A DNA stretch of 64,000 nt. Origin: Noviherbaspirillum aerium. Lineage in GTDB: Bacteria; Pseudomonadota; Gammaproteobacteria; Burkholderiales; Burkholderiaceae_D. The position numbers and the translations under genes were made by a program. The DNA is taken from positions 124,001 to 188,000 of the forward strand of contig NZ_VFAH01000011.1 of the NCBI RefSeq assembly GCF_008929045.1. The letters are read 5' to 3'. The notes below the pieces were generated by a model. It was given only the letters and a program-made list of their open reading frames with translations. It ran no database searches and was not told where the DNA came from. Numbering within the stretch: position 1 is the stretch's first letter; each line of letters begins with the position of its first letter. Positions 1-10,185 of this stretch are shown in pieces.

Positions 1-2
1 AT

Positions 3-506
3 GAGCATGCTCTGGCCAAGGTGGCGGAAAGGCTGCAATGCCGTTTCGAGGGTGACCAGATCTGGCTCTCCCAGGAAAACGTCACTGCCGCAATCCGGGC
101 CGAAGAAGTCGGCAATGCCGCCTCCCGAATTGCAGTATTGCCAATGCTGCGCCGCGCGCTCGTCGGCTTGCAGCATGGTTTCCGTACCGCGCCTGGACTA
201 GTGGCGGACGGCCGGGACATGGGCACCGTTATTTTCCCGAATGCAAACCTCAAGGTTTTCCTCACTGCAAGCGTTGAGGCGCGTGCCGGGAGGCGATATA
301 AGCAATTGATTGACAAAGGATTTCCTGCTAATATGGACGACCTTCTGAAAGATTTGAGGGAGCGGGATGCGCGTGATTCAAGCCGCGCAGTCGCGCCATT
401 GAAACCGGCGGAAGGGGCGCATATATTGGACACTTCGGACATGACAGCCGACCAGGCGGTCGATCAGGTGCTCCAGTGGTACGCAGCTGTAAGGAAACAC
501 GCGTAG
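3..506 (+). CDS. cmk: Cytidylate kinase, C-terminal part (5' end outside window)
   Basis: Phosphorylates CMP and dCMP with ATP in pyrimidine nucleotide salvage in the cytosol. Only about the last 167 codons are visible; the frame is already open at base 3, so the P-loop is off the left edge. The stretch [15 protein letters not shown] is the conserved CMP-binding segment, followed by the lid-region pattern [16 protein letters not shown] and a C-terminal helix. It sits directly upstream of rpsA, the usual cmk-rpsA-ihfB order in proteobacteria. The ATG at 21 lies inside the gene and is not the start. Confidence 0.93.
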   Translation, partial: EHALAKVAERLQCRFEGDQIWLSQENVTAAIRAEEVGNAASRIAVLPMLRRALVGLQHGFRTAPGLVADGRDMGTVIFPNANLKVFLTASVEARAGRRYKQLIDKGFPANMDDLLKDLRERDARDSSRAVAPLKPAEGAHILDTSDMTADQAVDQVLQWYAAVRKHA

Positions 507-638
507 AAGTCATACGCTTGTATCGTAGTTGTCGTTGTCCGATTGGTGCCCGGCTTGGCGCAAGGCCTTGGCGGGTGTTGATTAACTTAACCCAGATGAT
601 CGTCATGTCGGCGATTGCTGGCTAACCCATTTCTATTT

Positions 639-2345
639 ATGTCTACTGCGCAACAAGAATCAACCGGTATGGAAAGCTTTGCAGCCCTGTTCGAGGAATC
701 CCTTTCCCGTCAGGACATGCGTTCCGGTGAAGTCATTTCGGCTGAAGTCGTTCGTCTCGATCATAACTTCGTGATCGTTAACGCCGGCCTGAAATCTGAA
801 GCTTTCATTCCTATCGAAGAATTCAAGAACGACAACGGTGAGCTCGAAGTCCAGGTTGGCGACTTCATCACTGTTGCGATCGAATCGCTGGAAAACGGTT
901 TTGGCGACACCATTCTGTCGCGCGACAAGGCCAAGCGTCTGGCATCGTGGCTCTCGCTGGAAAAGGCGATGGAGTCTGGCGAGATCGTTACAGGCACTGT
1001 CAACGGCAAGGTCAAGGGCGGTCTGACAGTCCTGACCAACGGCATTCGTGCATTCCTCCCGGGTTCGCTGGTTGATACCCGTCCGGTCAAGGACACCACG
1101 CCGTACGAAGGCAAGACCATGGAGTTCAAGGTCATCAAGCTGGATCGCAAGCGCAACAACGTCGTGCTGTCCCGCCGTGCCGTCATCGAGGCATCGATGG
1201 GCGAAGAGCGCGCGAAGCTGATGGAAACCCTGAAGGAAGGTACTGTCGTTACCGGTATCGTCAAGAACATCACCGACTACGGTGCGTTCGTTGACCTCGG
1301 CGGCATCGACGGCCTGCTGCACATCACCGACCTCGCATGGCGTCGTGTGCGTCATCCGTCCGAAGTGCTCTCCGTCGGCCAGGAAATCACTGCCAAGGTC
1401 CTCAAGTACGATCAGGAAAAGAACCGCGTTTCCCTAGGCGTCAAGCAGCTGGGCGACGATCCGTGGACTGGTCTGTCCCGTCGTTATCCGCAAGGCACAC
1501 GCCTGTTCGGCAAGGTCACCAACCTGACCGACTACGGTGCGTTCGTTGAAGTCGAGCAGGGCATCGAAGGCTTGGTCCACGTCTCGGAAATGGACTGGAC
1601 AAACAAGAACGTGGCTCCGAACAAGGTTGTCCAGCTGGGCGACGAAGTCGAAGTCATGGTTCTCGAGATCGACGAAGAGCGTCGCCGTATCTCCCTCGGC
1701 ATGAAGCAGTGCAAGCCGAATCCTTGGGATGACTTCGCGATGTCGCACAAGAAGGGCGACAAGGTCCGGGGCGCAATCAAGTCGATCACCGACTTTGGCG
1801 TGTTCATCGGCCTGCCGGGCAACATCGACGGCCTCGTCCATCTGTCCGACCTGTCCTGGACCGAAGCTGGCGAAGAAGCCGTTCGCAAGTTCAAGAAGGG
1901 CGATGAGCTGGAAGCAGTCGTGCTGGCGATCGACGTCGAGCGCGAGCGCGTTTCCTTGGGTGTCAAGCAGCTCGAAGGTGATCCGTTCAACAACTTTGCC
2001 GCTCTGAACGATAAAGGTGCAGTTGTGACCGGTACCGTCAAGTCCGTTGAGCCGAAGGGCGCCGTGATTCAGCTGTCCGAAGAAGTTGAAGGCTATCTGC
2101 GCGCTTCCGAAATCTCCCGCGATCGTGTGGAAGATGCCGGTACGCACCTGAAAGTCGGCGACAAGGTCGAAGCTCTGGTGATCAACATCGATCGCAAGGC
2201 GCGCAGCATTCAGCTGTCGATCAAGGCAAAAGACAATGCCGAGACACAGGAAGCCATGCAGAAGATGTCTGCTGACTCCAATGCTGCTTCGGGCACCACC
2301 AGCCTGGGCGCGCTGCTGAAGGCAAAACTCGACAACAAGCAGTAA
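639..2345 (+). CDS. rpsA: 30S ribosomal protein S1
   Basis: RNA-binding ribosomal protein that helps unfold and recruit mRNA to the 30S subunit. The 568-residue product has six S1 (OB-fold) repeats, recognisable from recurring patterns such as [21 protein letters not shown] and [25 protein letters not shown] 639 gives the MSTAQQ start typical of betaproteobacterial S1; an in-frame TTG at 615 and ATG 669 ([12 protein letters not shown]) are alternatives. There is no clear Shine-Dalgarno before 639, which is common for rpsA because S1 regulates its own translation. It lies between cmk and ihfB. Confidence 0.97.
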   Translation: MSTAQQESTGMESFAALFEESLSRQDMRSGEVISAEVVRLDHNFVIVNAGLKSEAFIPIEEFKNDNGELEVQVGDFITVAIESLENGFGDTILSRDKAKRLASWLSLEKAMESGEIVTGTVNGKVKGGLTVLTNGIRAFLPGSLVDTRPVKDTTPYEGKTMEFKVIKLDRKRNNVVLSRRAVIEASMGEERAKLMETLKEGTVVTGIVKNITDYGAFVDLGGIDGLLHITDLAWRRVRHPSEVLSVGQEITAKVLKYDQEKNRVSLGVKQLGDDPWTGLSRRYPQGTRLFGKVTNLTDYGAFVEVEQGIEGLVHVSEMDWTNKNVAPNKVVQLGDEVEVMVLEIDEERRRISLGMKQCKPNPWDDFAMSHKKGDKVRGAIKSITDFGVFIGLPGNIDGLVHLSDLSWTEAGEEAVRKFKKGDELEAVVLAIDVERERVSLGVKQLEGDPFNNFAALNDKGAVVTGTVKSVEPKGAVIQLSEEVEGYLRASEISRDRVEDAGTHLKVGDKVEALVINIDRKARSIQLSIKAKDNAETQEAMQKMSADSNAASGTTSLGALLKAKLDNKQ

Positions 2346-2361
2346 GCATCGAGAACATTAG

Positions 2362-2667
2362 ATGACTAAGTCGGAGCTGATTGCCCGTCTCGCCGAGCGT
2401 TATCCGCAGCTGGTTGCAAAAGATGCGGATTACGCGGTGAAGACCATCCTCGATGCGATGGCCGATGCATTGTCAAATGGTCAGCGCATCGAGATTCGTG
2501 GCTTCGGCAGTTTTGCATTGAATAGCCGGCCGCCGCGCATCGGACGCAATCCCAAGTCGGGAGACAAAGTGATGGTCCCGGAAAAGCGGGTTCCCCACTT
2601 CAAGCCTGGCAAGGAGTTGCGCGAACGTGTCGATGCGATGGTTGGTCAGCCAATCAAGGAAGACTGA
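2362..2667 (+). CDS. ihfB: Integration host factor, beta subunit
   Basis: DNA-bending nucleoid protein that pairs with IhfA. The 101-residue product has the HU/IHF fold: an N-terminal [17 protein letters not shown] helix pair, the [17 protein letters not shown] strand leading into the DNA-clamping arm, and the [30 protein letters not shown]-terminal part (read in pieces). It begins 16 bases after the rpsA stop and is probably cotranscribed with it. The terminator at 2768-2795 closes the unit. Confidence 0.96.
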   Translation: MTKSELIARLAERYPQLVAKDADYAVKTILDAMADALSNGQRIEIRGFGSFALNSRPPRIGRNPKSGDKVMVPEKRVPHFKPGKELRERVDAMVGQPIKED

Positions 2668-2686
2668 GTCCCTGGCTTATGCAAAA

Positions 2687-2725
2687 GAGGCAAGGGCTGA
2701 AGCGCAAGCTTGTTTCCCTTGCCTC
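2687..2725. other. Perfect 10-bp inverted repeat downstream of ihfB
   Basis: GAGGCAAGGG at 2687-2696 pairs perfectly with CCCTTGCCTC at 2716-2725 across a 19-base loop. No T-tract follows, so it is not an ordinary intrinsic terminator. It may stabilise the 3' end of the rpsA-ihfB transcript. Confidence 0.5.
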
Positions 2726-2767
2726 GATGTTGTGATCGTGCGTGATTAGCGGTATGGAAATACTAGA

Positions 2768-2795
2768 AACGGCATCCTGGGATGCCGTTTTTTTT
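2768..2795 (+). terminator. Rho-independent terminator after rpsA-ihfB
   Basis: AACGGCATCC is mirrored by GGATGCCGTT, followed by a run of eight T on the plus strand. It separates the rpsA-ihfB unit from lapAB. Confidence 0.85.
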
Positions 2796-2899
2796 ACCCT
2801 AATGTTTTCACGTACAATTTCACTTTCTTCCACACCATACCGCGACATTTTCCCTATGGTTAAACAACCAGATCACTTCGATGATGGAGTCGCCGCAGC

Positions 2900-3214
2900 A
2901 TGAAAATTCTTTTTCGCATCCTTGCTGCCATCCTGTTCATTTTGTTCTTCGGCTTTGCATTGAAGAATACCCAAGAAGCCGCGTTGCGCTTCTTCTTCGA
3001 TTATGAGATGCGGGGACCTCTCGTCATGTTGCTGCTGGCATTCTTTGTTGGCGGTGCGGTAATGGGAATTTTCGCAATGCTGCCCACACTATTTCGTTAC
3101 CGGCGCGAACTTGGCCGTCACAAGAAAACTTTGGTGGGGATGGAGCAGGAAAGAGCCCAGCAACTCAAAGCGCGTACGCTTCCCCCTCAGCCGGACAGCG
3201 TCGTCAATCGATGA
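2900..3214 (+). CDS. lapA: LapA family inner-membrane protein
   Basis: Small membrane protein of the lipopolysaccharide assembly pair LapA/LapB, associated with control of LpxC turnover in E. coli. The 104 residues contain two hydrophobic segments (about 4-22 and 42-66), a short loop between them, then a basic, charged cytoplasmic tail (RYRRELGRHKK). This matches the LapA (DUF1049) family in size and topology. lapB starts 21 bases downstream. Confidence 0.88.
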   Translation: MKILFRILAAILFILFFGFALKNTQEAALRFFFDYEMRGPLVMLLLAFFVGGAVMGIFAMLPTLFRYRRELGRHKKTLVGMEQERAQQLKARTLPPQPDSVVNR

Positions 3215-3235
3215 TTACCCACAACAAGAAAAAGC

Positions 3236-4411
3236 ATGGAATTTGAAACCTGGTGGCTACTGGCTATTCCCGTATTCTTCGGCTTGGGTTGGATCGCCGC
3301 ACGCGTCGACATCAAGCATCTGGTCTCCGAGTCGCGCAGCTTGCCCAAGGGCTACTTCAAGGGGCTGAATTTTCTTCTTAACGAGCAACCGGACAAGGCT
3401 ATCGATGCATTCATCGAGATCGTGAAACTTGACCCGGAAACGATAGAACTGCACTTTGCACTTGGTAACCTGTTTCGCCGTCGCGGTGAAATCGAACGCG
3501 CCATTCGGGTACATCAAAATCTGCTCGCGAGGCCGGACCTGCCACAGGAGTACCAGGTGCATTCCCAATACGAACTCGGCCAGGATTATCTGAAGGCCGG
3601 CTTGCTCGACCGCGCCGAAGAAACTTTCAACAGTCTTGTAGATACGCAGTACGGGGCACAGGCACGTCGCGCGCTGCTGGAAATTTACCAGCGTGAGAAA
3701 GAATGGACGCGAGCCATTGATGCAGCCAAGGCACTTCAGGATTCCGGCGCCGGTGCACGCCAAAAGGAAATTGCGCAGTTTTATTGCGAGCTGGCGCAAG
3801 ATGAACTGGTGCATACCCATCCCGATGCCGCGCTCGCATTGCTTGAAAAGGCGCTTTCCACCGACCGCAGCAATGTGCGTGCCGCCATGCTGATCGGCGA
3901 CGCTCACCTTGCCAAGGGCGATACGGAAGCCGCCTTGCTGGCGTGGCGCAAGGTCGAGCAGCAAAGCGTTCCCCATGTCGCCTTGGTGGCCCAAAGGCTG
4001 ATGGATGGTTACAGGACAGTTGGTCGACCGCAAGAGGGGCTCAATTTATTGAAGAACTATCTTGCACAAGCACCATCCATTGATTTGCTTGAGGTTGTTT
4101 TTAAAGCAGTACTCGAGTTGGATGGGGTTGATGCGGCCAATCACATTGTCAGTGATGAATTGCGCCGTACGCCAACCTTGCTGGGGCTGGACAAATTCCT
4201 TGAGGCTCGCCTGATGGATGCGCCTCCGGAAGTGCGTCCTGAATTGTCGCTGGTAAAAAATCTTGTACATAGCTACACGCAGAAACTGGCACGCTACCAG
4301 TGCAGCCACTGCGGATTCAAGGCGCGCCAGTACTATTGGCAATGCCCCGGCTGCAGCCACTGGGAATCCTATCCACCTCGTCGTACGGAAGAGTTGAACG
4401 TCATGAATTGA
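3236..4411 (+). CDS. lapB: Lipopolysaccharide assembly protein B (TPR, rubredoxin-like tail)
   Basis: Membrane-anchored TPR protein that, in the E. coli system, couples LPS assembly to FtsH-dependent degradation of LpxC. The 391 residues show an N-terminal membrane segment (WWLLAIPVFFGLGWIAA), then tandem TPR motifs from about residue 35 to 330. The C-terminal metal-binding knuckle pair is CSHCGF near residue 358 and CPGC near 374, the hallmark of LapB/YciM. The ATG at 3236 follows lapA closely. Confidence 0.94.
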   Translation: MEFETWWLLAIPVFFGLGWIAARVDIKHLVSESRSLPKGYFKGLNFLLNEQPDKAIDAFIEIVKLDPETIELHFALGNLFRRRGEIERAIRVHQNLLARPDLPQEYQVHSQYELGQDYLKAGLLDRAEETFNSLVDTQYGAQARRALLEIYQREKEWTRAIDAAKALQDSGAGARQKEIAQFYCELAQDELVHTHPDAALALLEKALSTDRSNVRAAMLIGDAHLAKGDTEAALLAWRKVEQQSVPHVALVAQRLMDGYRTVGRPQEGLNLLKNYLAQAPSIDLLEVVFKAVLELDGVDAANHIVSDELRRTPTLLGLDKFLEARLMDAPPEVRPELSLVKNLVHSYTQKLARYQCSHCGFKARQYYWQCPGCSHWESYPPRRTEELNVMN

Positions 4412-4440
4412 GTCCAATAAACCCGCAATGATCGGACAAT

Positions 4441-5814
4441 ATGAAAGTTACCATCATCGGCACGGGTTACGTCGGTCTTGTTACCGGAGCGTGCCTTGCC
4501 GAGGTCGGCAATGAAGTATTCTGTCTCGACCTCGATCAAAAGAAAGTTGACCTACTTAACAATGGCGTCATCCCAATTCACGAGGTCGGGCTCGAAGAAC
4601 TCGTAGTCCGCAACCGAGCATCCGGCCGCCTGATTTTCTCGTCCGACATTGCAGCCAGTGTTGAGCATGGCGACATCCAGTTCATTGCGGTCGGCACCCC
4701 GCCTGATGAAGATGGCTCGGCTGATTTGCGATATGTCTTTGCTGCCGCCCGCCACATTGGTCAGTACATGGATGGTTTCAAGGTGGTGGTCAACAAGTCG
4801 ACCGTGCCGGTGGGCACCGCCAACCGCGTACGTGAAGTGATTCTGGAAGAACTTGCCGGGCGAGGCGGCGATACCGATTTCGCAGTGGTATCGAACCCTG
4901 AGTTCTTGAAGGAGGGGGCCGCCATCGAAGACTTCATGCGGCCCGACCGGATCGTCATCGGCTGCGACGAGACGCTTGAGGGGCAGCGAGCCAGGTCGAT
5001 GATGAAGCAGCTGTATCTGCCATTCAACCGCAATCGTGAACGTACCTTCTGGATGGATGCCCGCTCTGCGGAATTCACCAAGTATGCTGCCAACGCCATG
5101 CTGGCGACCCGAATATCCTTCATGAATGAGCTTGCCAACCTGGCGGACAAAGTCGGGGTCGATATCGAATCCGTGCGCCATGGCATCGGTTCGGATCCTC
5201 GCATCGGATACAGCTTCCTGTATGCCGGCTGCGGATATGGCGGCTCCTGTTTTCCGAAGGATGTTCAAGCTTTGCGGCATACCGCCGCACAGTACGACCA
5301 CAGGATGCAGATCCTGCAAGCGGTCGCAGAGGTCAACGAGCGGCAAAAGCATGTGCTCGGTCGCAAGATCATCCAGCGTTTTGGAGACGATCTCGGAAGA
5401 CGTCATTTCGCCATCTGGGGATTGGCATTCAAACCGAATACGGATGACATGCGCCAGGCACCATCACGTGCGCTGCTCCGGCAGCTTCTCAAGCATGGCG
5501 CCAGCGTGGCGGTGTACGATCCGGTTGCAATGACGGAGGCGCGCCGGGTCTTTGAGGAAGATTTCGCCGGGATGCCCCGCCTGCTAGATCAAATCCGGTT
5601 TTGTGACAGTGCCGCACAGGCGCTGCAGGATGCAGATGCGCTGGCCATCCTTACGGAATGGAAGGCATTTCGCAGTCCCGATCTTAACCAGATCAAGAAT
5701 TTACTGAAACAGCCTGTCATTTTCGACGGGCGCAATTTGTTTGAACCCTGGGCCATGGCGAATGCCGGTATCGAGTACCATGGCATCGGGAGAAGCGCAC
5801 TCAACCACACATGA
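4441..5814 (+). CDS. ugd: UDP-glucose 6-dehydrogenase
   Basis: Oxidises UDP-glucose to UDP-glucuronate with two NAD+, supplying precursors for capsule, exopolysaccharide or lipid A modification. The 457 residues start with the Rossmann motif [17 protein letters not shown] and carry the catalytic cysteine in [14 protein letters not shown] (about residue 265), plus the C-terminal UDP-binding domain ([17 protein letters not shown]). Length is normal for the family. The stop overlaps the start of the heptose kinase gene by 4 bases (ATGA), so the two are translationally coupled. An ArnT-like transferase encoded at 51 kb could use related sugar-nucleotide products, but that is only inference. Confidence 0.96.
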   Translation: MKVTIIGTGYVGLVTGACLAEVGNEVFCLDLDQKKVDLLNNGVIPIHEVGLEELVVRNRASGRLIFSSDIAASVEHGDIQFIAVGTPPDEDGSADLRYVFAAARHIGQYMDGFKVVVNKSTVPVGTANRVREVILEELAGRGGDTDFAVVSNPEFLKEGAAIEDFMRPDRIVIGCDETLEGQRARSMMKQLYLPFNRNRERTFWMDARSAEFTKYAANAMLATRISFMNELANLADKVGVDIESVRHGIGSDPRIGYSFLYAGCGYGGSCFPKDVQALRHTAAQYDHRMQILQAVAEVNERQKHVLGRKIIQRFGDDLGRRHFAIWGLAFKPNTDDMRQAPSRALLRQLLKHGASVAVYDPVAMTEARRVFEEDFAGMPRLLDQIRFCDSAAQALQDADALAILTEWKAFRSPDLNQIKNLLKQPVIFDGRNLFEPWAMANAGIEYHGIGRSALNHT

Positions 5815-6743
5815 ATGAAATAACAAATCCATCGAAAGCTCCAAAAATTCTAGTCGTCGGCGATGTGATGCTCGACCGCTACTGGTTTGGCGACGTCAGC
5901 CGTATTTCCCCCGAAGCGCCTGTGCCTGTCGTCCGCGTTGAGCGGCGAGATGAGCGATTGGGAGGCGCTGCCAATGTCGCCCGGAACGCCGTGGCACTGG
6001 GCGCGAAAGCAGGCTTGCTCGGCGTGGTGGGAAAGGATGAAGCCGGCGACGTGGTCGAGCAGCTTCTCCTGGATCTTAAGGTTAGCAGCTATCTGAACCG
6101 CGATCCGGCCATCTCCACCATCATCAAGCTTCGTGTGATCGGGCGTCAGCAGCAGTTGCTGCGGATAGACTTCGAGCACCCGCCCACCGATAGCGTATTG
6201 CGTGACAAGCTTACCCAATTCAATGCCTTGCTTCCCGAATACGACGTCATTGTGCTTTCCGATTATGCAAAGGGCAGTCTCGTCAATGTGCGGGAGATGA
6301 TCGCGGCGGGACGGCGTTTGGGGAAACGCATATTGGTGGATCCCAAGGGTGATGATTTCAGCCGCTACAAGGGGGCCTCAATCCTTACGCCGAACAAATC
6401 GGAACTGCGCCAGATTGTGGGCTCGTGGAAAAGCGAGGAAGAATTGACGGCCAAGGCAAATCAGCTGCGGGCATCGCTCGAACTCGAAGCGCTGTTGGTC
6501 ACGCGCTCGGAAGAGGGCATGTCCTTGTATACCGATGACACGGTCTTGCATATTCCCACCGTTGCACGGGAGGTGTACGACGTCTCGGGCGCGGGGGACA
6601 CGGTGATTGCAACGCTCGCTACCATGCTGGGAGCGGGCAAGTCGATTTCGGACGCTGTTTCCATCGCCAACCGCGCAGGCGGCATTGTTGTGGGCAAGCT
6701 TGGCACTGCAACGGTAACCTCCGAAGAGCTATTCGGTAGCTAA
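5811..6743 (+). CDS. hldA: D-glycero-beta-D-manno-heptose-7-phosphate kinase (HldA type)
   Basis: PfkB/ribokinase-fold enzyme that makes heptose 1,7-bisphosphate for the LPS inner core. The 310 residues contain [23 protein letters not shown] at the N-terminus (substrate site), [15 protein letters not shown], and the PfkB signature [14 protein letters not shown] with the catalytic Asp. It ends after the kinase domain and lacks the cytidylyltransferase domain of fused HldE, so a separate HldC should exist elsewhere. It overlaps ugd by 4 bases, giving an envelope-sugar operon with lapAB just upstream. Confidence 0.93.
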   Translation: MNEITNPSKAPKILVVGDVMLDRYWFGDVSRISPEAPVPVVRVERRDERLGGAANVARNAVALGAKAGLLGVVGKDEAGDVVEQLLLDLKVSSYLNRDPAISTIIKLRVIGRQQQLLRIDFEHPPTDSVLRDKLTQFNALLPEYDVIVLSDYAKGSLVNVREMIAAGRRLGKRILVDPKGDDFSRYKGASILTPNKSELRQIVGSWKSEEELTAKANQLRASLELEALLVTRSEEGMSLYTDDTVLHIPTVAREVYDVSGAGDTVIATLATMLGAGKSISDAVSIANRAGGIVVGKLGTATVTSEELFGS

Positions 6744-6774
6744 TTGACAACAGTATTCTTGAAAAAAGCATATT
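6744..6774 (+). promoter_or_regulatory. Possible sigma70 promoter for comEA-like gene
   Basis: A perfect TTGACA hexamer lies at 6744-6749, immediately after the hldA stop. A weak -10 match, CATATT, lies about 19 bases downstream at 6769-6774. Spacing is long, so this is a weak prediction. Confidence 0.3.
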
Positions 6775-6857
6775 GTTTCTACGGCGCGTTAAATGTTGAT
6801 ATATCGTTAACTTTCTTGATTAATCAGGCCGTCGGCCTAAATTTAAGGGAGAACGAT

Positions 6858-7238
6858 ATGTTCAAAAAATTGGCGCTTGCCGCACTTCTGTTCACTCACT
6901 TCAGTCTGGCCTTCGCTCAGATTGACGTCAACAAGGCGGATCAGGCTGCACTCAACGGGGTGCGCGGCGTCGGGCCGAAACTTTCCGGCGCCATTCTCGA
7001 GGAGCGCAAGAAAGGCGGCGAATTCAAGGACTGGAATGATCTTGAACATCGTGTAAAAGGTGTCGGCGGCAAGAGCGCGATTCGCCTTTCCAACGCCGGT
7101 CTGACGGTAAATGGACAGGCACACGCGGCAAATCCTGGACAGGAAGGCAAAACCGGCGAAAAGAAAGCATCGGCAGACAAGGCTGTCGGTCAGGCGTCCA
7201 GCGCCAAGAACGAAGCGAAGAAGGAGCCGGCGCAATAA
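6858..7238 (+). CDS. ComEA-like secreted helix-hairpin-helix protein
   Basis: Exported DNA-binding protein related to ComEA, which in competent Gram-negative bacteria binds incoming DNA in the periplasm. The 126-residue product has a signal peptide (MFKKLALAALLFTHFSLAFA), then a helix-hairpin-helix core: IDVNKADQAALNGVRGVGPK and the second hairpin VKGVGGKSAIRLSNAGL. A Lys/Ala/Gln-rich low-complexity tail follows. ATG 6858 is chosen because AAGGGAGA lies just upstream and it gives a clean signal peptide; the open frame extends further 5' without support. Many Burkholderiales carry such a protein without proven competence. Confidence 0.85.
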   Translation: MFKKLALAALLFTHFSLAFAQIDVNKADQAALNGVRGVGPKLSGAILEERKKGGEFKDWNDLEHRVKGVGGKSAIRLSNAGLTVNGQAHAANPGQEGKTGEKKASADKAVGQASSAKNEAKKEPAQ

Positions 7239-7578
7239 GACCTGGCGCCTAGTGGTGCGCGTTAAAAATCTGTTGATCAACTGGTGGACGAGAATCATGC
7301 CGATACGGCGTCAACAATGCGCGCAACGCATGACAAAGGCGCGGCCTTGCTGTGCTTTTTTCCTTGTCTCGACATGATTTCGCCACATTGGCTTTCAACA
7401 AATTGCAAACTCACACCACTAGTAAGTAGCAACCGTTTCCTGCTTTGCCTCGGCCCTGCAACTCTGTGCGGGCCGGCTTAATTTCATGCCGGATGAATTT
7501 GCTGGCTTCAAGACCTTCAATACGCGCCATGGCATCTACGATTAAAATGGCTCTTTTATCAAAGCATTCAAACTTGCC
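7239..7578. other. Intergenic region between comEA-like gene and cysM
   Basis: About 340 bases without a credible gene. A weak G-U-containing hairpin followed by TTTTTT near 7345-7371 may terminate the comEA-like transcript. A TAAAAT hexamer at about 7543-7548 could be the -10 element for cysM. Open frames here have no start signals or recognisable products. Confidence 0.4.
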
Positions 7579-8481
7579 ATGCCTTACCTGACTATTGAAG
7601 ACACTATCGGCAACACGCCGCTGGTGAAGCTGCAGCGACTGCCTGGCGACGAAGCCGCCAGCCGCAATAACATCATCCTCGGCAAGTTGGAGGGAAACAA
7701 TCCTGCAGGCTCCGTGAAGGACCGGCCGGCATTGTCCATGATCAAGCATGCAGAGGCGCGCGGTGAGATCAAGCCAGGCGATACCCTCATTGAGGCAACA
7801 AGCGGCAATACCGGCATTGCGCTTGCCATGGCCGCGGCAATGCGCGGATACAAGATGGTATTGCTGATGCCGGAAAATCTCAGTGAGGAAAGGCGCCAGA
7901 GCATGGCCGCCTATGGCGCAAAGATCGTACTCACTCCCAAGACTGGCGGAATGGAATACGCGCGTGATCTGGCAGAGCAAATGCAGAAAGAGGGCAAGGG
8001 CATCATCCTTGACCAGTTTGCCAACCCTGATAATCCGCTCTCCCACTATGAAACTACCGGACCGGAAATATGGCGGGATACGGAAGAACGGATCACCCAC
8101 TTCGTGAGCGCCATGGGAACCACCGGAACCATCATGGGCGTTTCCCGATATCTGAAGGAGAAAAATCCCGCCATCAGGATCATCGGTGCTCAGCCGGAAG
8201 AAGGTTCCCAGATTCCTGGAATCCGCAAATGGCCGGAAGCGTATTTGCCCAAGATTTTTGACAAGTCCCTGGTTGACCAGGTGGAGAACGTGAGTCAGGC
8301 TGCAGCGGAGCAGATGGCTCGCCGCATGGCAGTCGAAGAGGGAATTTTCTGCGGGATTTCTGCCGCAGGTGCATGCGAAGTGGCGCTGCGTCTCTCAAGG
8401 ACTGTAGAGAATGCGACGATTGTCTTCATCGTCTGCGATCGTGGAGACAGGTATCTTTCAACCGGAGTATTCCCCGCCTGA
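7579..8481 (+). CDS. cysM: Cysteine synthase B (O-acetylserine sulfhydrylase B)
   Basis: PLP enzyme that joins O-acetylserine with sulfide or thiosulfate in the cytosol. The 300 residues include the PLP lysine in NPAGSVKDRPALSM, the asparagine loop EATSGNTGIALA, and the phosphate-binding loop SAMGTTGTIMG. Ending at 300 residues and the short active-site region (IRKWPEAYLPKIFD) favour CysM over CysK. The stop codon lies in the loop of a strong hairpin at 8468-8491. Confidence 0.94.
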   Translation: MPYLTIEDTIGNTPLVKLQRLPGDEAASRNNIILGKLEGNNPAGSVKDRPALSMIKHAEARGEIKPGDTLIEATSGNTGIALAMAAAMRGYKMVLLMPENLSEERRQSMAAYGAKIVLTPKTGGMEYARDLAEQMQKEGKGIILDQFANPDNPLSHYETTGPEIWRDTEERITHFVSAMGTTGTIMGVSRYLKEKNPAIRIIGAQPEEGSQIPGIRKWPEAYLPKIFDKSLVDQVENVSQAAAEQMARRMAVEEGIFCGISAAGACEVALRLSRTVENATIVFIVCDRGDRYLSTGVFPA

Positions 8482-8491
8482 GCGGGGAATA
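8468..8491. terminator. Hairpin spanning the cysM stop codon
   Basis: TATTCCCCGC and GCGGGGAATA form a perfect 10-bp stem with a four-base CTGA loop that contains the cysM stop. The following T content is weak, so it may act as a bidirectional or partial terminator between the convergent cysM and HTH genes. Confidence 0.5.
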
Positions 8492-8529
8492 TTACACAGC
8501 TCGCAAAGCAGCGCGCAAAGGACGACGGC

Positions 8530-8862
8530 TTATTCAGCGTCGGCGGAAGACGGCGCGTCCTTGGGTTTGAACTGTTTGTCGCTGATACGGAATTTGTCGC
8601 GGCGATCACCCATCAGGATGCGCAGATCCTTGATGCTGAGGTCGCTGACTTCATGCATGCGAATGAGCAGGGAGGCACCAACCGGCAAGCGGCGATGGCG
8701 GATCTTGCTGATCACCGGCGGAGCCACTTCCAGAGCGCGGGACAACGCTGCATCATTTTTCAAATTCAGTTTTTCAATCAATGCATCCAGCAGATTGTTG
8801 GGATCATAAGCTACTTGATCGGCCAATCGGGTGCCTCGCTTACCGCTTTCATTGTTGTCCAT
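8530..8862 (-). CDS. Small helix-turn-helix (XRE-like) DNA-binding protein
   Basis: A 110-residue cytosolic protein. The central part, from about residue 25 to 85, reads as a Cro/C1-type helix-turn-helix: LNLKNDAALSRALEV followed by the recognition-helix-like APPVISKIRHRRLPVG, then LLIRMHEVSDLSIKDL. No extra domain is present. It is convergent with cysM, and its upstream side faces a long AT-rich gap, which probably holds its promoter and own binding sites. No specific target can be named. Confidence 0.7.
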   Translation of the reverse strand: MDNNESGKRGTRLADQVAYDPNNLLDALIEKLNLKNDAALSRALEVAPPVISKIRHRRLPVGASLLIRMHEVSDLSIKDLRILMGDRRDKFRISDKQFKPKDAPSSADAE

Positions 8863-9472
8863 AACAGTGCCTACCTAAATAGTCGTAATCTCAATAATTC
8901 CAAAATTGCAATTTTATTCTACACAATAACCATGATGTCGATCTGAAGTGTTTCAAGTTTGAAACACAACTGTATTTACCACGAAATCGTGTAGCTAAAG
9001 TTAATGTCCTAAAGACATCAATTCCATAACCGCAATATAGTAAGGATATTTCAAATTTGCAATATTTGATTGTACTTATTTAAATTTTTTGATGTATTAA
9101 CAAATATTTGTGTTGTAACAACTGACTTGGCGCGTAACGATCCTTAATTTTATTGCAAAAAAGAAAATAAAGATTCAAGGAATCTATTCTTCTCCAATAA
9201 ACGTTACTCAGAGTACATGGGCATGTTCTTGTTGCATACAAGAGATGGATTTGCAATTCCGCGAATTGTATTCAGCCATATATGCGCAAAAAGATGATCA
9301 AGGGAGCTTGGAGCGGTTCCGCCTTACCTGCCTGCCGGTCCCGGACAGATTGGTATTGGCATTGGCACTGCGTTGTGACTGCTTGCCATGGCTTGACCAT
9401 GTCGCGTCGTCACGCCTTGTTCCAGCGGCAATCTGCCTCGGCCTCGACCAGACCGGTCAGGGCGAAACCGCT
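8863..9472. other. AT-rich intergenic stretch
   Basis: About 610 bases with no supported gene. From about 8870 to 9240 the DNA is strikingly AT-rich (about one third GC by eye) against a GC-rich background. From about 9245 to 9472 composition returns to normal, but none of the frames gives a recognisable product and codon use does not support them. The AT-rich part is a plausible site for promoters and nucleoid-protein binding, or a scar of past insertion. Confidence 0.5.
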
Positions 9473-10075
9473 CTAGGTATTACTTTCAGAATGCTTATCA
9501 AACAACTTGCGCCACCCGTCCAGTCCCAGCTTTTGCATGGTTTCCATATTGCGTTCATAAATCTCACTCGCTTCAGGGACTGCTGCCACTGCACGTTCTA
9601 TGCTGGTTTCCCGCAAGAGATGCAGGATTGGATAGGGCGAACGATTGGTGTAATTTTCGATCGCCGTGCTTTTCGCATCCGCGAACTGATAGTCCGGATG
9701 AAAACTGGCAATCTGTATTTCACCAGTGAGCCCGAGCTCTTCCAGTGCCGCATCTGCAACACCAAGGAAGTCGTTATAGTCCAGAAAATCCGACAAGATC
9801 CAGGGGTGGATAAGCAAGGTGGTATCCAATTCTTCCGGCGGGGAATGGTGAACATGAAGCAGTTCATCAACCAGGTCCTTGAGCAGGGTGTCGTGATCCA
9901 TGGCATCGCTGACGGCGTAACGGATTTGTCCCTTGACATGGACTGCCTTGGCAAACGGGCATAGATTCAGGCCGATAACAGCGCGTACAAGCCATGATTG
10001 CGTTTCGTGGACAATCTGCGCCAATGGAGGGTGGGATGCCACCGAGCTGTGGGCGGCGGGGGACAGTATGGCCAT
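9473..10075 (-). CDS. DUF1415 family protein
   Basis: A conserved 200-residue protein of unknown function found widely in proteobacteria. The diagnostic stretch is WLVRAVIGLNLCPFAKAVHV near residue 28; the later segments HPWILSDFLDYNDFLG and ASFHPDYQFADA followed by NRSPYPILHLLRE also fit the family. No signal peptide or membrane segment is seen, so it is presumably cytosolic. It is divergent from yaeQ with a 110-base gap. No biochemical role should be assigned. Confidence 0.85.
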   Translation of the reverse strand: MAILSPAAHSSVASHPPLAQIVHETQSWLVRAVIGLNLCPFAKAVHVKGQIRYAVSDAMDHDTLLKDLVDELLHVHHSPPEELDTTLLIHPWILSDFLDYNDFLGVADAALEELGLTGEIQIASFHPDYQFADAKSTAIENYTNRSPYPILHLLRETSIERAVAAVPEASEIYERNMETMQKLGLDGWRKLFDKHSESNT

Positions 10076-10185
10076 GATGTAAGCCGATGTTGGTTTTTCA
10101 GGGCTCGATTATCGCGCATCTCCATGGCGCAGGCGGGGACTTTGGGGTACATTTGCCCCTCTTCTCATTGTTCGCCTCATCGCGC

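Noticed and set aside
9245..9964. 239-codon plus-strand frame
   Set aside because: Most of it is antisense to the DUF1415 gene; the first 75 codons have no ribosome binding site or family resemblance.
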